Part shown: piece after piece, positions 6,423-7,782 of the stretch
Numbering within the stretch: position 1 is the stretch's first letter
Layout: each line of letters starts with the position of its first letter
From: BS750m-G57 sp964392945
GTDB lineage: Bacteria > Planctomycetota > Phycisphaerae > SM23-33
Assembly: GCA_964392945.1 (NCBI GenBank)
Contig: CAYMSH010000310.1
Span: 1 to 7,782, forward strand
Direction: 5' to 3'
DNA length: 7,782 nt
Made by a program: the position numbers and the translations under genes
Notes under the pieces: generated by a model
Database searches by the model: none
What the model saw: the letters and a program-made list of their open reading frames with translations, nothing else
What the model was told of the DNA's origin: nothing

Positions 6423-7782
6423 GTGAAAACAACGCGACGTAGTTTCCTGGCGTTCTGCGGGGCCGCCGGAGTCGGACTGGCCGGACGATTGGCAATTGGA
6501 AAAACTTCGGGCAAGAAACCCAAGCGCCCGAACATACTGTTCATCATGGCCGACGATCACACCTCACAGGGCATCGGAGCCTACGGAGGGCGCCTGGCAA
6601 AGCTCAACCCCACCCCCACTATCGACACGCTGGCCAGGGAAGGGATGCTCATGGAGAACGTGTTCTGCACGAACTCGATATGCACCCCGAGCCGCGCAAA
6701 CATCATCACGGGGCAACACTGCCAGACAAACGGAGTGCTGGACCTGTACAGCACGCTGTCGGCCGACAAGCACTACCTGCCTCTAGAAATGAAGAAAGCC
6801 GGATACGCCACGGCGATCATCGGAAAGTGGCACCTGAAGGCTGACCCGTCGAGCTTCGACTACTACTGCGTCCTGCCCGGACAAGGCCGCTACCACAACC
6901 CGATCTTCTGCACCAGCGACGGCGGGACGCGGCAGAAGGTCCGAATCGACAGCACGATGAGCAAGACCGCCAGCGTCCTGAAATTCACGGGCCACTCATC
7001 CGACGTGATAACCGACATCGCACTGAAATGGCTCGACAAAGAACGCCCGGCCGACAAGCCGTTCTTCTGCATGCTGCACTACAAAGCACCGCACGACATG
7101 TTCCAATACGCCAAACGATACGACAAGTACCTCGAAGATGTCGAAATCCCGGAACCGGAGAACATGTACGATCAGCCGGGAAAGAACTTCGGCTCGATCG
7201 CCACGCGCGGCGAAAACGACGAGCTAATACACGTGATCGGATCGTCAATGTCCAAACGCATGAAGCGCCGCAACATGGGCATGCACATGCGGATCGACAG
7301 GAAGCTGCCCGATCGCGAGTATACTCACCTGGCTTACCAGAAATACGCCAAACAGTTCCTGCGATGCGTCAAAGGCGTCGATGACAACCTGAAGCGTCTC
7401 TTCGCCCGCCTTCGCAAGAAAGGGCTGATGGACGATACGATAATCATCTACTGCGGCGACCAGGGGTTCTTCCTCGGCGAGCACGATTTCATCGACAAGC
7501 GATGGATGTACGACGAGGCGATGCGAATGGCGATGCTGGTCCGCTACCCCAAACTCATCAAGCCGGGCGCTCGCTGCAGTTGGATCATAAACAACACCGA
7601 TTTCGCCCCGACAATGCTGGAGATGGCCGGAGCCAAAACGCCGGACTACATGCAGGGGCGAAGCTTTCTCGACGGTCTGAAAGGCAAACCCAAGCCCGCC
7701 GACTGGCCCGAGGCCACGTACTACCGTTACTGGATGCACATGGCCCACGGGCACAACAACCCGGCCCACTTCGGCCTGCGGA
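6423..7782 (+). CDS. Tat-exported Cys-type sulfatase, GlcNAc-6-sulfatase-like, 3' partial
   Basis: 453 codons are present and the frame is open to the right edge, so the C-terminus is missing. The start is GTG 6423, which has a good ribosome binding site 8 bases upstream. The N-terminus has a twin-arginine signal: TRRSFLAF (4-11) and a short hydrophobic run to about 25. Active-site motifs: PNILFIMADDH (Asp44, Asp45), formylglycine motif CTPSR (87-91), GKWHLK (Lys135, His137), APHD (His224), GDQGFFLGEH (Asp346, Gln347, His354) and DKRWMYDEA (358-366, Lys359). The Gln after Asp and the FFLGEH...DKRWMY stretch recall the mucin-desulfating and N-acetylglucosamine-6-sulfatase type of S1 enzymes. 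That points to a subtype different from the sulfatase at 2519-3865. Family members are typically about 500 residues, so roughly 50 are missing. Substrate specificity is inference. Confidence 0.93.
   Translation, partial: MKTTRRSFLAFCGAAGVGLAGRLAIGKTSGKKPKRPNILFIMADDHTSQGIGAYGGRLAKLNPTPTIDTLAREGMLMENVFCTNSICTPSRANIITGQHCQTNGVLDLYSTLSADKHYLPLEMKKAGYATAIIGKWHLKADPSSFDYYCVLPGQGRYHNPIFCTSDGGTRQKVRIDSTMSKTASVLKFTGHSSDVITDIALKWLDKERPADKPFFCMLHYKAPHDMFQYAKRYDKYLEDVEIPEPENMYDQPGKNFGSIATRGENDELIHVIGSSMSKRMKRRNMGMHMRIDRKLPDREYTHLAYQKYAKQFLRCVKGVDDNLKRLFARLRKKGLMDDTIIIYCGDQGFFLGEHDFIDKRWMYDEAMRMAMLVRYPKLIKPGARCSWIINNTDFAPTMLEMAGAKTPDYMQGRSFLDGLKGKPKPADWPEATYYRYWMHMAHGHNNPAHFGLR

Noticed and set aside
7245..7769. 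Minus-strand 174-codon frame at the right end
   Set aside because: It is antisense to the second sulfatase, whose motifs continue across the whole stretch.

Overview
The window looks like a chromosomal segment from a Planctomycetes-type bacterium of the PVC group; Phycisphaerae is only a guess. The reasons are two sulfatases of different subtypes, a Tat-exported Gfo/Idh/MocA oxidoreductase of the kind common in that group, a secreted discoidin-like protein, and GC-rich codon use. There are no rRNA or tRNA genes, no CRISPR array, and no transposase or integrase. It reads as a sulfated-polysaccharide catabolism neighbourhood rather than a mobile element.

Layout, left to right. Positions 1-208 hold no convincing gene. 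Positions 209-877 (+) encode a small exported Lys/Ala-rich protein with four LTxxQ-like motifs. It is followed 19 bp later by a membrane-anchored endonuclease/exonuclease/phosphatase (EEP) family protein (897-1913, +), probably in the same operon. On the minus strand, in transcription order, lie a Tat-exported Gfo/Idh/MocA oxidoreductase (5412-4009), a 143-bp spacer with two short tandem repeats, a Tat-exported sulfatase (3865-2519), and a three-helix membrane protein ending in a zinc ribbon (2445-1957). On the plus strand, diverging from the oxidoreductase, lie a secreted or anchored F5/8 type C (discoidin-like) protein (5590-6420) and, 2 bp later, a second sulfatase starting at GTG 6423 and running off the right edge.

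The divergent intergenic region 5413-5589 is the likely control point. It carries a strong sigma70-like promoter match for the oxidoreductase (TTGACG, 18 bp, TATACT) and a weaker one for the discoidin/sulfatase pair, next to a small inverted repeat. All three enzymes carry twin-arginine signals, and both sulfatases have the C-x-P-S-R formylglycine motif. A reasonable picture is sugar binding, desulfation and sugar oxidation outside the cytoplasm. The substrate cannot be told from sequence, and no sulfatase-maturating enzyme is in the window.

Nothing here is clearly a new kind of system. The points most worth a second look are an Asp in place of the usual His in the GKWH motif of the first sulfatase, variant residues in the oxidoreductase, the paired tandem repeats in one spacer, the two-module layout of the LTxxQ protein, and the tight discoidin-sulfatase coupling.
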